Assembly: GCA_936440205.1 (NCBI GenBank)
Contig: OW387147.1
Coordinates: 47,549,627 to 47,613,626 of the forward strand
Source of the DNA: Lepidonotus clava
Taxonomy: Eukaryota; Annelida; Polychaeta; Phyllodocida; Polynoidae
Reading direction: 5' to 3'
Length of the DNA: 64,000 nucleotides
The stretch's first letter is position 1, and the number at the start of each line of letters is the position of its first letter. The position numbers and the translations under genes were made by a program. Shown one piece after another: positions 32,814 through 63,130 of this stretch. The notes beneath the pieces are model-generated. The model was given only the letters and a program-made list of their open reading frames with translations, was not told the origin of the DNA and did not search any database.

Positions 32814-34413
32814 ATAGAGTCAGTGTGGGTAATTCCGACCAGGAGGGTAATTCCGTCCATTCTTTAGATAACCCTAATAAAGTACTTTTAACTAAATAGA
32901 TTACCTTTAAATTGTTTTTCATTGTAATTCAATATGAATTTTGCTTTTTGCAAATACTATATGGAGATCCTGCTGCATAACAGAATCCCAGTGTTGATTG
33001 GTTGGAAATGTCAAGGTCATTTCATCCTATGCAAATCCTCTTTGTCGGCCATTTTGTTTATAGGAGACATGATTTGCATAGGTCAATCCACAGTACTGCC
33101 CACGATTGTGTAAATTTAGTTTTCAATAAGTTTCAACAACTTACTTAGTTGTTTGTGGTTGTAGTATATAGAATATAAAAGATTTTCTAATTTTTATGGA
33201 AAATAATTGTTTTTCAAGCAGTTTTAATAAGTGGACATAATTACCCTCAATAAATTCAGTGATCACACACCATGGAGGGTAACTCCGTCCACAATGAATA
33301 TATCAGTGTCTACTTCTAGATATCCTTTAGTACTTTTGTCTATTACCATAAGAAATATGTTAATTTGATGTGCCAAATGTTAACTATATGGGAAAAACAT
33401 CATTATTGAATTACTTGAATTTTTTTTAATTATCATTTCATCCTTTACAGGTAATACTTAACCCTTTAGATACATATGATAAGGGGGAAGTGGTTCTTTT
33501 AGATAAAGGCATCAAATTACAGTAGCATTACCCAAAATTATAAGTGGTATTATTATTGAATTGTTTTTCTGAGCATAAGCATGCCTTCCTTAAATAAATA
33601 AGTAGTACATCTGCTTTAACAATTATTTTATTAAAAGTATTTTGACTTGTTTGCACAAAGTTTTAATTGTGCAAAAGAAGTTTATAGAAAGAATCATACA
33701 TTCAGAAAAACTGTTAACAAAACTGTATTAACAAATGCTCTGATTGTATGATTCTTTTATATATAAACATCTATGCTGTATTACTGATACCTGTCACTAT
33801 AAATACAGAAAATATTGAGTCATCAAAACAAAGTTGCTGAGCAACACTTAAAATATCTCTGGAAATAACTCAATTATGTTCTAATTCTTTTCATACTTTT
33901 TTTAAATGAATATGTCACATCCATAACTCAGATTTTCAGAAAATCTAACAATTGTATAGTCTTGCTGAAATTGTTTGATAGTGACCATCATTCCCATAAT
34001 GCCTTTGGCCTAAGGGTCTCGGGGATTACTGGAGCCTGTCCTCAATATGATCCGTTTACAAAAATCATTCTTGGCAGCTGCTCTAATTACATTACCCATT
34101 ATCAAGAGAAAATAAATATTTCCTATGTTAGAATCATGGTCCTCCATCCTTACATGGGACAGAGTAGCTAGCTTCTTTTTCATGCTGGACGGAATTACCC
34201 TCCCCCTGGACAGAGTTACCCTCCAAGCATACACTATTTCAGGTACTTGTCATGTTAACAAAAAAGATATAAACACATCTTTCTTTCTTTGGACTGTGTT
34301 CTAAAAATGTATTTTTCATGTCTATTACATAAAAGAATAAATATACTCAGCAACCTGGCTCCCTAGGGCAATACGGACCAAAAGTGGTCGGAATTACCCA
34401 CACTGACTCTATT
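32814..34413. mobile_element. 1.6 kb non-autonomous TIR element with internal end-motif copies
   Basis: Left and right ends are perfect 28-base inverted copies (32,814-32,841 and 34,386-34,413). They contain GAGTCAGTGTGGGTAATTCC, outside which TA sits on both sides. Inside, GGAGGGTAAYTCCGTCCA occurs near both ends and again at about 33,271, with further partial copies at 33,237 and two in a row at 34,184-34,230. There is no ORF of transposase size. Short internal frames look accidental. Confidence 0.85.
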
Positions 34414-34559
34414 TGTTCCATGTGATTATCCCCCCTGACTGGTAGACATTTGTTTATTTTTTTCTCGACTTTCACACATCAATTAGCACCACAATACCCT
34501 TGAAAAGAAATTAAACATTCATTTCTTGATTTTTGCTCCAATTCCCAGGTAATTGTGAA

Positions 34560-35271
34560 ATACACGTGGAGAGAATCTCCCCTGTGACGTCACATTTGTT
34601 TCGGCGGGTACTTCTGACACCTCCATTGTTAGCCGCGTTCCGATTGGCTGAAGCCGGGCTCTGATTGACATCCCGCCCAATCAGCTGGAGGCTCTTATTC
34701 TATTTTTAGACCGCGCGCACCTGCCGGGGAGGGATTCCCCGACGAAAATTTGGGCAACCGGAAACGAGGTTGGCCAAAAATGCACAAATTTGCCAAATAA
34801 GAACAAAGGCGAACTATATTCGTTCATTTCCGCGAGTTTTGCCCCGAAAATCGTGGATTTTTGGTGAGAAAACCAGTTGAAAGAGGGGAAAACGTGGTTG
34901 GCTGCGGACATCTCGAAGATTAACGAAGACACGAGTGTGACGTCACGAACCCAAGTGACAACAAAGTTCTTGTGGAGGGACAGTGGGAGCTCAACATTTC
35001 TTGGATTTTTGCCTAGTTTCCTGGCTGCATCCTCCTCCCTGTTGGAGACAAGGTGGATAAAGGTGGCGGCTGTGAGGTGACAGGACGGCAAATCCCGCTG
35101 AGCCCGGGGCCGGACAATGCAAAAGTCGGCGGTGCAGACTACATTCGGAGGCGCCCAAGGACCCACGTCGACGCCATCTTGGACAGGGCTCCCGTCCACC
35201 ACGACGGGGATGGTGGGAGGGAATTCCTCGGGAACGCATCAATCGGCAAGTCGGTCCCCAGCCCGTGAAGG
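34560..35271 (+). promoter_or_regulatory. TLK promoter and probable 5' UTR exon
   Basis: A CpG-rich block. It has perfect TGACGTCA sites at 34,585-34,592 and 34,938-34,945, GATTGGCTG (reverse CCAAT) near 34,640, CCCGCCCAATCAG (GC box plus CCAAT) near 34,671 and TTTCGGCGGG, an E2F-like site, near 34,599. A consensus donor, AAG followed by GTATTT, closes a likely noncoding first exon at 35,271. It is the nearest island upstream of the kinase on the same strand. The assignment to TLK is inferred. Confidence 0.5.
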
Positions 35272-36469
35272 TATTTGCAAGTAGACACTTTGTCCTACCC
35301 CTTACTGGTTTGCCAGGCATTGACATTGGATCTGTGTGAATTTCTGTGGGTGTGACCGCTGTTTTGCGCCCCCCGTCATCTGGACACTTCTCCCCCACTT
35401 TCCTCGCCCTCCTCCCCGATTGATGAGGGAGGACAATAATATATCTTTGACAGCGGTGCCAAACATGGCCAAAATGTCAGCCGTCGACCGACCAGCACCG
35501 CCACAGGTTTTAACCACTTAATCATGCATCCCCATCCAGGCGTAGGTTGTTTAGATTGGCCAGCGGATCGGCGAATGAATCGGAAATTTCCACTCCCGAT
35601 GACCGTCCCGAACCTGCCGAAAAATAGATGGCGAGAAAAAGGGAAAGTGTCAGATTTGCGGAGGACCTTGTTTTCTTGTGTGTTTTTTCTCTCTTTTCTC
35701 CGCGGGTCGTTTCGCACTGCTGCCGTTGACCAGTCCCACCCTGTTATATTTCTAAGGCGGCCATTAGACCCGATCGCTGACCAATCCTCCCTTATCCGCC
35801 CCAACTTCTCAGTTACTGATGCCCAAATACCACTCCACAGTCACAGATGATTGGGACGTGATCGCCAAGTGTCAGGTGGCAGCAATGTCAATAGGCTTCA
35901 GGGTGGGCATGCAAAAGGCGAGCGGACATCTTGGTTTGTTGTGACTGATGATAATCTGTTGATTCTTCACCCAAATCCCCACACGTCGTATCTGGATTGG
36001 TGTTCCCCTGGTAACAGTCAGGTGGGAAGTGCTGACAGACAAAGTGACAGCCGGTCATTCTGTGGTTGGGGCATACAGTAACACTGTGTACACTAAAACC
36101 ACAAGTTGAACATAGCAATTGGTGCATAGCACAATATATTGAAAACGTGTAGGGCTGATTGATAAGATATTGCTGACGCAAAATTATGAATAGCAAAAGC
36201 AAAAATTAGGAACGGGTTCTGTTGGTGTTTCTTGGAAAGGAAGTCAGTCCTATCAAAATTGATCAGGATGGTATAATTCAATCGGAAAGCTGATTGACAA
36301 AATTGAATACCGGTATTTAGTTTTCTTATGAATGGCATTTTTGTCATTTCTTGGTTGTACACCATTATTACTCGTTTTATGAGGCTTGATTGCATCAAGA
36401 CTTGATATGTTTCATGATGATAAATTCTAAAGAAGAGACGTTCATGGCACATTTTAATATGCAGAGAGG

Positions 36470-36600
36470 CCATTTTCCTTACATTTATGGGATTTTCTAC
36501 TTCTGAGTGATTGTGGATTGCACAACCGATTTTCCCTACGTCACTTTAAAGTCTGTTTTAGAGTTCTTTTGCTTTAGTTTAAAGCTATTCAACTGCAGAG
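36470..36600. repeat. Dispersed repeat shared with 56.5 kb
   Basis: GTGGATTGCACAACCGATTT and the following CTGTTTTAGAGTT stretch recur in the same orientation at about 56,515-56,640. They are diverged but clearly related. No TIRs or coding content are seen, and the family is unknown. Confidence 0.55.
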
Positions 36601-37558
36601 TCAATGTCACATCTCTATTCCTTGTTGTTTCTGGAAGGGAGGTGTGAAAAGTATTTTCTACTTTTCCCACTTTTTTTTAGCAGTCTAGATGTGCACATCT
36701 TATTATGATGGTCAAATATGCTTATATTTTTTTCTTTTCCAAAATTAACCCAAGTGTTAGGTTGACAACCAGAAATTTGTTACTTTGAAGCAATGTTTCA
36801 AAGGGCATCAAAACAAGTGACATAAATGAAAATTCCTCCAATTTGGTTAGTAAGATTTCCGATGCCATTTCCAAAAATCTTGGGACAGATCGTCCAAGGT
36901 GAAACATGAGAAAGTGATGAGTCAACGAAAAACGTCAACAGGATATATAATACTAGATATATGAGACTTTGTTATGAACCAATCAACCATAATTGCTGCC
37001 CTTTCAAAAAGTATCAATCTGTTGGCGTAACGCCATAATGCTTTGATCACTGAAAATTAATAATCATTGAAGTTATATATTAAACATCCAATCGGTCACT
37101 TAGTAGTATAGCAGAATTAACAAAGTGTGGCATTTGTCAAGTAGAGGTCTGCCCGAGTCTTTTATTAGGCCGTTGTGAAAGGCAGGCTTGATTACGGACG
37201 GATTAGTTTTAATACTTCACCTAGTGACATACCACTGCCGGGTTGTTACTCACCATGAAGGCCTGCTTGTTTTTCCGTAGGTGTAATACACTAACAGTAC
37301 CAGTACAATGTTTGGGGTTTGCAGATCAGCCAGTTGTACTACTAGGAATTCAATACAGGGCCACAGGCAAAGAAGTCTACATTTAAGCAAATATGTGCAT
37401 AATCAAAATGGTACAATCAATTATTAAGAATTATGAATCTCGAATACATTGTTCAAAGATCCCTTATAATAATCATAATGATGTAGATCGTTACTTTAGG
37501 CCCCCTCTCTTACAATCTTTGCAACTTATTTTTGAGTCCATAAAATATCGAGAATTTT

Positions 37559-37785
37559 CAGGGCTCAACATTAAGGGTTTGAACTTGGCTGCCCCTCGGG
37601 CAAGTCTTCAAATGGTTTAATTTTACCTGCCCGACCCTCATATTCTCCTGCCCAGCTTTAATAAATTATTATAATATCACAGAAATTTTGCCTGCCTTTC
37701 GGGCAGGTACACATCAAAATCTACCTGCCCCTTCTCAAGTTATACCTGCCCCAGGCAGGCGGGCAATGCTTAATGTTGAGCCCTG
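37559..37785. mobile_element. MITE, CAGGGCTCAACATTAAG ends
   Basis: A 227-bp element with perfect 17-base TIRs CAGGGCTCAACATTAAG, flanked by ATTTT on both sides. The interior has repeated CTGCC/GGCAGG blocks. Ends of this kind are typical of hAT-type MITEs. Confidence 0.85.
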
Positions 37786-38990
37786 ATTTTACACAAATGT
37801 AAATATGGGATTTTCTTGTAATTGCCAATAGATCATTGAAATGCTTTGGTAGCCTTTTAATACTCCACAAGCTGGTCACCAAGCAGTAGATGTCGGTTAA
37901 CTGGGATTCAGTCATATAGCAAAACAGTTAACATGCGCCGACTCCTTCATGAGTCCTACGTGTATGTATGGGGAGAAAATTACAACAAATAATTGGTGGG
38001 GGAAGGGGGGGGGGGGGGTCAGTAGTGGCTTCCCCGAGCCCCAATGTTGATAATATTGCATTCAAGAAATAATGTTCATATGATCATATTCTAAAGAGAA
38101 TAAAATAAATTAAAAGGAAAAGGAGGGAGGGGGGGCATGTCAGAATTGTTTTTTTTTTTTTTTTTTTTTTTTTTTTGTGGGGGGGGGGGGGGTGATTTCT
38201 GCGGGACCGTCCTTGAAATGACCCGACCACGTAATACGATGGGAGTTGGTATGACACGTCCAGTGCTGTACCTTCGGCCAGCACCAGGCCCGTTGTAATG
38301 TTAGTAACCAACAGTGGACACCGACATGGAAACACTGGACAGCAGGTTACACGTCGGGATCGGTCTATTTATAGAATCCCCCCCCCCCCCCCAACACACA
38401 CACCTCCCCGAGGAGGAGTATCCACATAGTACACATGTCCACGCACATGCTGGGAGTAACACACCCACCCCGAGTATAACACTCACTCACACCTAGAACC
38501 TAGTCACTGGCCGTTGGTACCTACCAACAATAATGCAAGGGCATCACTTGTTTCTCCATTTTCCTATAGCAGGTACGAATCATTACAAGTAACAGCCCTA
38601 TATCTTATCTGGGGTTTTCCTGTATTTGGCAATATACCAGGAACCTTGATCCGTATACGGTACGGCCATATTGTCTTTTTACACATACTCAACTGTAATA
38701 CTGTATGTTTCCTGTAATATATGTCAGAAGGAAAAGGAGGAAAAAAAAGAAAGAGATCAATTTGCAAAACAATCACAGAGATGTTTGTATGTGCGACGAA
38801 TATACGATATGTAAAGACCAGACTAGGGCCAGACTAGGGAAATAGGTAATTTGATAATTGCATTAAGAGAATGTCAATTTCCTAACTGTCTTCGTAATTA
38901 CTGTGATCAATATACAACTGAGTTCGCATATAATTATTGTTGGCAACATTCTCTTAACTGTCCCTTAAATTGTTTTAGAACATAGTTATA

Positions 38991-39364
38991 ACCGTCTCTC
39001 AAGTTTGGATGTAGCTATGTCATTATGGATTTCAAGTTATGAACCCATCATTACACATCGCCCATGTGGCGTAAAGGTAGCTGAAAAGCTACCTTGCGCA
39101 GTCTGGAAAGAACCCTGAAAGGTTGGCAGGACGTTAAACTAACCCAACTAACAAACATCATTACAGCAATTGATCTTTTCTGAAGCTGTATGTTTGTATT
39201 AATAAGCAGTGACTCTTTAATAAAAGTACCGTCTCCAAGTTTGGACGTAGCTATGTCATTATGGATTTTAAGTTATGAATCGACCATTACACATCATGAA
39301 CAGCAGTTGATCTTTTCTGAAGCTGTATGTTTGCATTTATAAGCAGTGACTCCTGAAAAGTACC
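38991..39364. repeat. Tandem duplication with an insertion in copy 1
   Basis: Copy 1 (38,991-39,227) and copy 2 (39,228-39,364) align along their length, from ACCGTCTC through CTATGTCATTATGGATTT to AAGCAGTGACTC. Copy 1 is longer by one insertion, listed next. Confidence 0.88.
39060..39154 (+). mobile_element. Short SINE-like insertion with empty-site proof
   Basis: A 95-bp insert ends in GACGTTAAACTAACCCAACT plus AACAA and is flanked by ACATC. The uninterrupted sister copy has a single ACATC at the same place. The tail matches the element at 45.7 kb. Short SINE-like fragments with a GTTAAACnnnCAACAAACA tail are common in marine invertebrates. Confidence 0.7.
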
Positions 39365-39845
39365 ATCACTTTATTTCATGTCTGCTTCCTTTGCAGGATG
39401 TTAATGTATTTTGGGGGTAACTGTGTTAATAACAACGGGTGTCCATGGAACTCTTGAATTCATTTTACTAAATTAAGTCCCTCAAAATGCCTTAAATTAG
39501 ATGTGTTTTCTTTTTTCAGCGAAATGTCACAAATAAAAGTCTGAAATTGAATATGATTTGAAGATGACAAGTTTTTTCTTTCGATGAAAAAAAGTACCGA
39601 TTGCATCCAAGTATTTTTATTTACATAAAACCATAATGTGATAATACAAGTTTTGTTTTATCAAGCAGCCAGGAAGTGTGATAATTTCCACAACGTTGTC
39701 TTTGATAGATTCTTAGAAAGTCTTTAATTGATTTCTCCAAAAGCATAGACACCCTGAACATAATTATGTTTATGTAAGTTAACTTAAAAAAATATACTAT
39801 ATATTTCCCAGTACAAACCCCCCTTCTGTCTCTTTGCTCTTTCAG

Positions 39846-58494
<18,649 letters not shown>

Positions 58495-58498
58495 GGAC

Positions 58499-58648
58499 TG
58501 ACGTCCAGGTCGGGTGTATTGTATGTGACGTCAGTGTCGATATGAATGACGTCATCAGGGAGTGGTGTGACGTCGCTGAGACGCCGAGGTGCGGATGATG
58601 ACGTCATGGTGGTGGTCCTAGCCTGGAAGGTGGTGCCCCGTGACGTCA
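58499..58648 (+). promoter_or_regulatory. Cluster of six CRE-like TGACGTC sites
   Basis: Perfect TGACGTCA palindromes start at 58,526, 58,547, 58,599 and 58,641. TGACGTCC starts at 58,499 and TGACGTCG at 58,568. Two more perfect sites follow at 59,715 and 59,752. CREs bind CREB/ATF bZIP factors. Their place in the TLK terminal exon/3' UTR suggests an enhancer or a downstream promoter, which is inference. Confidence 0.55.
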
Positions 58649-59483
58649 GCGGAAGGAGCCGACCGGCACTACCTGCCACCACCACCACCACCACCACCAC
58701 TACTTCACTGTCGTCCTGCCAAGGGAGTGTACAAACCTACAAGGTCTTCATTGTGGCTATATTAAGGGATGACTTTTAGTTGACCTTCAAACGGACTGGA
58801 ACTCTCGTGTTCCCGCACACCGGCCCGATTGGGGCGAGGATACGGGCGGTGGGTGTGTATTGTGAATAATCATGGCACGCCACCGCCTCCATCTGTGAAT
58901 ACAAGTATACCATTACATATATATACATGTCGAGTATATATGCTAGAGTCGGAAGAGAAACAAACGAAAAAAGGAGTAACTTTTGAACTTTTTGATTGCC
59001 ATAGCCTAACCTCCCGATTGCCCAGAGTAGGCGGCACGGGGGTTAGCTATGTATTGTGTTTGCCCCGGATAAGGGTAAATACTGAAACTCGTGTGATAAG
59101 GTGCATGATGCATTTTCTTTTTTCAACCATTGCATTTTGCATAGCACTTTTTTTGTCGTGTTCTCTCTCCCGAAAACCAACGTGTACCCAGACAAAAGAA
59201 GAAGCACTTTAATTATTAAAGATTTCTGAGAGGATGTGGTGTGAAGGTGAATGTCAGTGTATGCGAGTGATAAACTTTGAAAGTGATCGAGTCGTCATCA
59301 GGATGTAAACTCAAGTTGTACAGAATCTGCTAGTCTTTGAAAAGGGTGCGAAACCTCCCCGACAATATTGCTGCACAAGCGACTGCCTATGTCTAGTACT
59401 GAAGTCGCTGACCCTCGCTCCTTCCCCAACCCCCTACACACCTTGTCCTGGGAACCTTGCAAGGTGCGAGTGTACTTCCTCAA

Positions 59484-59697
59484 GGCACATGTGCACTGCC
59501 CCCAGGCACGTGTGCACTGCTCCCAGGCACGTGGGCACTGCCCCAAGGCACGTGGGCACTGCCCCCAGGCACGTGTGCACTGCTCCCAGGCACGTGGGCA
59601 CTGCCCCCAGGCACATGTGCACTGCCCCCAGGCACGTGTGTACTGCTCCAAGGAACATGGAAACTGCCCCAAGACACAGTTGCACTTACCGCTCCAA
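59484..59697. repeat. 21-bp minisatellite with in-phase CACGTG E-boxes
   Basis: Nine clear 21-bp units starting GGCACRTGKGCACTGC, then decayed ones. CACGTG begins at 59,507, 59,528, 59,549, 59,570, 59,591 and 59,633; the first and seventh units have CACATG. The unit length is a multiple of three, so frames on both strands remain open without being genes. Confidence 0.93.
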
Positions 59698-61821
59698 GAT
59701 ACACATGTGCAGGTTGACGTCAGGTGTGGGGTTACGTCAAAAGGTGAATCATGACGTCATTATGAGGAAATCGTGTGCTCCCAAGGTTTGGGTAAATTGT
59801 TGGCAATCGTGAGCTATAACGTAAGCCTAGGATAGGCCGCTCAGCCTACGGAGTTACCAGTCCACTTCTATCCATTACTTCTACTACGATTACTACGTTA
59901 TTATACTACGTCTGCGATATTCTGACGATTTGACATTATATTAACCGTCTTAGGATACACTCGAGTGAGTACAAAATAATGAAAAAGACACCAGCAACAA
60001 GAGAAAAGTTCTCGCGGCGACTCAAGGTGGGCAGGCTCCTCTCCGATGTGTAGAACCCCAACCGTCGCAAGCACTTCGTGACATCCACGACAAGACTTCT
60101 AAGACTGCGTTTATATTGAAGTTCTTCTGTTCATACCCAGAAAAAACACAAAGTAAGGTATAATGTGAGAGAATCGCCCCGCATTTCTTAAGTGACTATT
60201 TGATGTAAAGTGCCATGACAGGTGATGGTGTGTCAAAGGGCATGGTGTATAATGAAGGGCTACCACAGGTCTGGCGAAGAGCTGTATTAAAAGGCTGTCA
60301 TAATCATAGTGAAAGGCTGTGATATCCGCGCCACAGCTCTATGGGAAACTGAGCGACTTGGACATACTGATTCCTAATAGGGTTGTGTTTGTTGTTTATG
60401 TGTTCATCGTGACGCGTCTTCTCTGAGAAGGTCGCCCCTCATGTGCCACGCGTGTATTCCCCCACTATCATGGAGTGCTGATTGGTTTCCCGGGAAGCGG
60501 TCGGACCTTGTAACAGTCATCCTTTTATAACACCAAAGCTTATATCACAAATAAAGCCATTGGGAGGGGGATTTTTTGACCGGCAGTGCATAATTCATGT
60601 ATAAATATTGTTCTGATTTTGGTTTCAAGTAATGTATTCAGATCGGAAATGCTATATATTGGAATTTATTTCTAATATTTATTTCATTTTAAAAACAGTT
60701 TATCCTTTAACATGTTATAACTAAGTGTATTTTGTCAAACCATTTAAAACACATGGTTCCGGTTTGGTCATCGCATAGTCTGGATGAAATGAACTTGTTG
60801 ATCTGCATAAACAACACAGGAATGAAGTCTTAATTGTATTGAAGCTTTTGAGAGAAAAATTAGTGGAAAATTACAATAAAAGCAAAGTTATGGAGCAAAA
60901 ACCAATTTGTTGAAAACCAAGGCGAAAAAACAATAACAAATGATAAAGGGTTGAGTAGGGATAAATGTCCAACATCTGCCAACCCGCGAGCCGTGCTGGC
61001 CAAGCAGAGCACGGTCGGGAGAGCTGTCCCAGGCACGCAGTCTCATCGCCACTGGGTTACGCCCAGGTTCATATTTCATCAGGTACCATAATGTGCGTGT
61101 GGGGTTTTCTGGGTCATTTTTCATTGAAATATAGTCAGTCTTCTTCGCCGTGCTATTTTAGTTATGTAGTAATATAGGTACTCATATTAGCAGTTTGCAT
61201 ATCTGATAAAACAAAAAAAGGAAAGAAAAAAAGTAAGAAATTAGGTCTGGGTACGTACGTTCTCAATGATTATATACGTGATATTGAAAACTCAAAAAAT
61301 CTGTACTTGGACATTGTTTAGTAGTGTGATTAAGGATGTACTGTTTCAGGTTGAAAACAAATTACGGAAGACTAAATTATATTTGAAACTGGAATTTGTA
61401 TCGGAACTGTGTATGACGTAAAATGAAATTGGTAAATTGTATCATATAGTAAAAGCGCACATCCATCAATAGCTTGTGTCAGCAGCAGCCAGTTTCGTTC
61501 CCACACAAGTTTGTTTGTTTTTCATATGGTCGTACATGTGAGTGCTTAGGGATCCTGTGATTTGACTGTTAAGGCTTCATTCCACTGGCCAATTTGTTAC
61601 ACACCGTCTGCCGACTAGAGAAACAATAAACATTGAATGTTATTGTAACCATTTAGAAAGAATTGTATTCCTTTAAAAAGGACTGAAACACAGAGTGGTG
61701 CCCTATCCTTATTATAAATAGCTAACAGAGGTGCCTAAATACCGATACTTGACCTTGAGCTACCCGTAACTATTCTTTTAGGAACCCCCAAGTGCCAAAC
61801 CATAAGCCATAGATTTTTAGA

Positions 61822-61974
61822 TAGAGGATGTAAGTTTTCAGATCTTTATCTGATTTCAGACTTTTTTCAAATGATAATTTTCTAATTAATTCCTTACAAC
61901 ACGCATTTTTAGATAATTTCATTTTTTCTTTCTGAGGTTTTAGATTTTTTCGTCAACCCTGACTTGCATCCCTG
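61822..61974. mobile_element. Second copy of the CAGGGATGTAAG MITE
   Basis: The left end AGAGGATGTAAGTTTTCAG and the right end GACTTGCATCCCTG are inverted and match the family at 57.03 kb. The interior is T-rich in both. Confidence 0.6.
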
Positions 61975-62299
61975 TACAGGCGGTGCTGGGGGAGGGGGGA
62001 GGGTAATCTAAACCACCAGTCCTTTAGGGGCATTCTATTAAGTACATACGCACCAAGGGGGGTTAGGGGTTACATTTTTGGAAAGCTACGTACGTACGTA
62101 CTAAATACAAGGCCCTTAGCGTCGCAGAGAATAAGGGGTCCAAACTAAAGCTCTCCTAATCACCAATAGTTCAAAATGCCCAGTGGAATTCGGCCAACAT
62201 TTATTTAATAGCATCCTATAGTTACTCCCCCTTACATCAACATGGACATACAGTTTGTCAAAAATATGCCCCCCGGTTAATTCGGAACACCTTCTGAAT

Positions 62300-62509
62300 C
62301 TAAAGCCCCAAACCCACTAGATGTCTTTTACACAGTCGGCTGACGAGTCAGCAGTCAAATCGGCTGACTTCTATGGTCGCCTGTATGTATATCATATTGA
62401 AATGTGTGTCAGGTCTAAAGTCGGCCGATTCTACTCTTAAAATTGGCCGGTTTTATCGCTGATAAGTCGGCCGACTGTGTACAAATCGCCTAGTGGGTAT
62501 GGGCTTTAG
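62300..62509. mobile_element. Foldback MITE with CTAAAGCCC ends
   Basis: CTAAAGCCCCAAACCCACTAG pairs imperfectly with the right end (CTAGTGGG to GGGCTTTAG). Inside them, ACACAGTCGGCTGAC pairs with GTCGGCCGACTGTGT. GTCGGC/GCCGAC repeats fill the interior. The whole 210 bp can fold into one hairpin. Confidence 0.82.
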
Positions 62510-63130
62510 CCGCATGATCTCTGTGAGACAGCACGGAGTATGCATTACCAATAACACGTACTGTATGCATTTCACATATTGCGGACCCTGTGAGGACCCT
62601 GTGAGGTGGTAGCCAGCGTACCGTGGCATTGTTACTGTTGTTTTATCCTCATTACGATTGTTATTTGATTCAGGAAAACAACCTAAAGCAGGGTGTTCAG
62701 GGGGTGTGGCGCACGGTCAGTTCAGTCCGGTTGTCATGGAGACACGCCCCAAGTTTCTATAAAACTTGGTATTGTAGACTTCATTATTTTGTAATTGTCC
62801 TTACCCATGAACCCCCTTGGGGAACCTTTTCCTCCTATCACGACAAAAAATGGCGCATTTTTTTCTTGGTCCAGCTTTGTGAATTTCAGTGGACTTTTGT
62901 TTAATGTCGTGTCGCCAACATTATTCTGCGGTGATACATATATGATTTGTGTCCACGCTGAATCACACTTATTCTGTATTTCGAAATTTTGAATATGAAC
63001 TTTTCCATTGGGAGCACGTAAATCCTCACATAAGTCACCTTATAAAATCTGTAAAGATACCTGACTTTTTAAAGAGAGAGAGTTGCATCTCTGTGTTCCA
63101 ATCCTACCACAGGTTTGTGATTACTAGCTA

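Larger units (their letters stand above)
35272..39845 (+). other. First TLK intron(s); coding start not located
   Basis: The first recognised coding exon at 39,846 enters with two bases of a split codon, so an upstream coding exon must exist here or further 5'. Candidate ATGs at 35,464 and 35,473 (MAKMSAVDRPAPP) do not splice in the right phase. The stretch also holds a MITE, poly-T/poly-G at 38,143-38,192, poly-C at 38,381 and a tandem duplication at 39.0 kb. Confidence 0.5.
58495..61640 (+). other. TLK: Probable TLK 3' UTR
   Basis: No further coding exon was recognised. AATAAA occurs at 60,550-60,555 and 61,625-61,630, either of which could end the transcript. A (CCA)n tract at 58,676, the CRE cluster and an E-box minisatellite lie within. 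Confidence 0.4.

Noticed and set aside
35053-35268. 71-residue frame in the GC-rich first exon as the TLK N-terminus
   Set aside because: Stops just before the donor and has no TLK similarity, so the exon is more likely noncoding.
59298-59812. Overlapping open frames with CALPPGT/HVPGGSA-type repeats
   Set aside because: Same cause: 21-bp repeat units keep several frames open on both strands.
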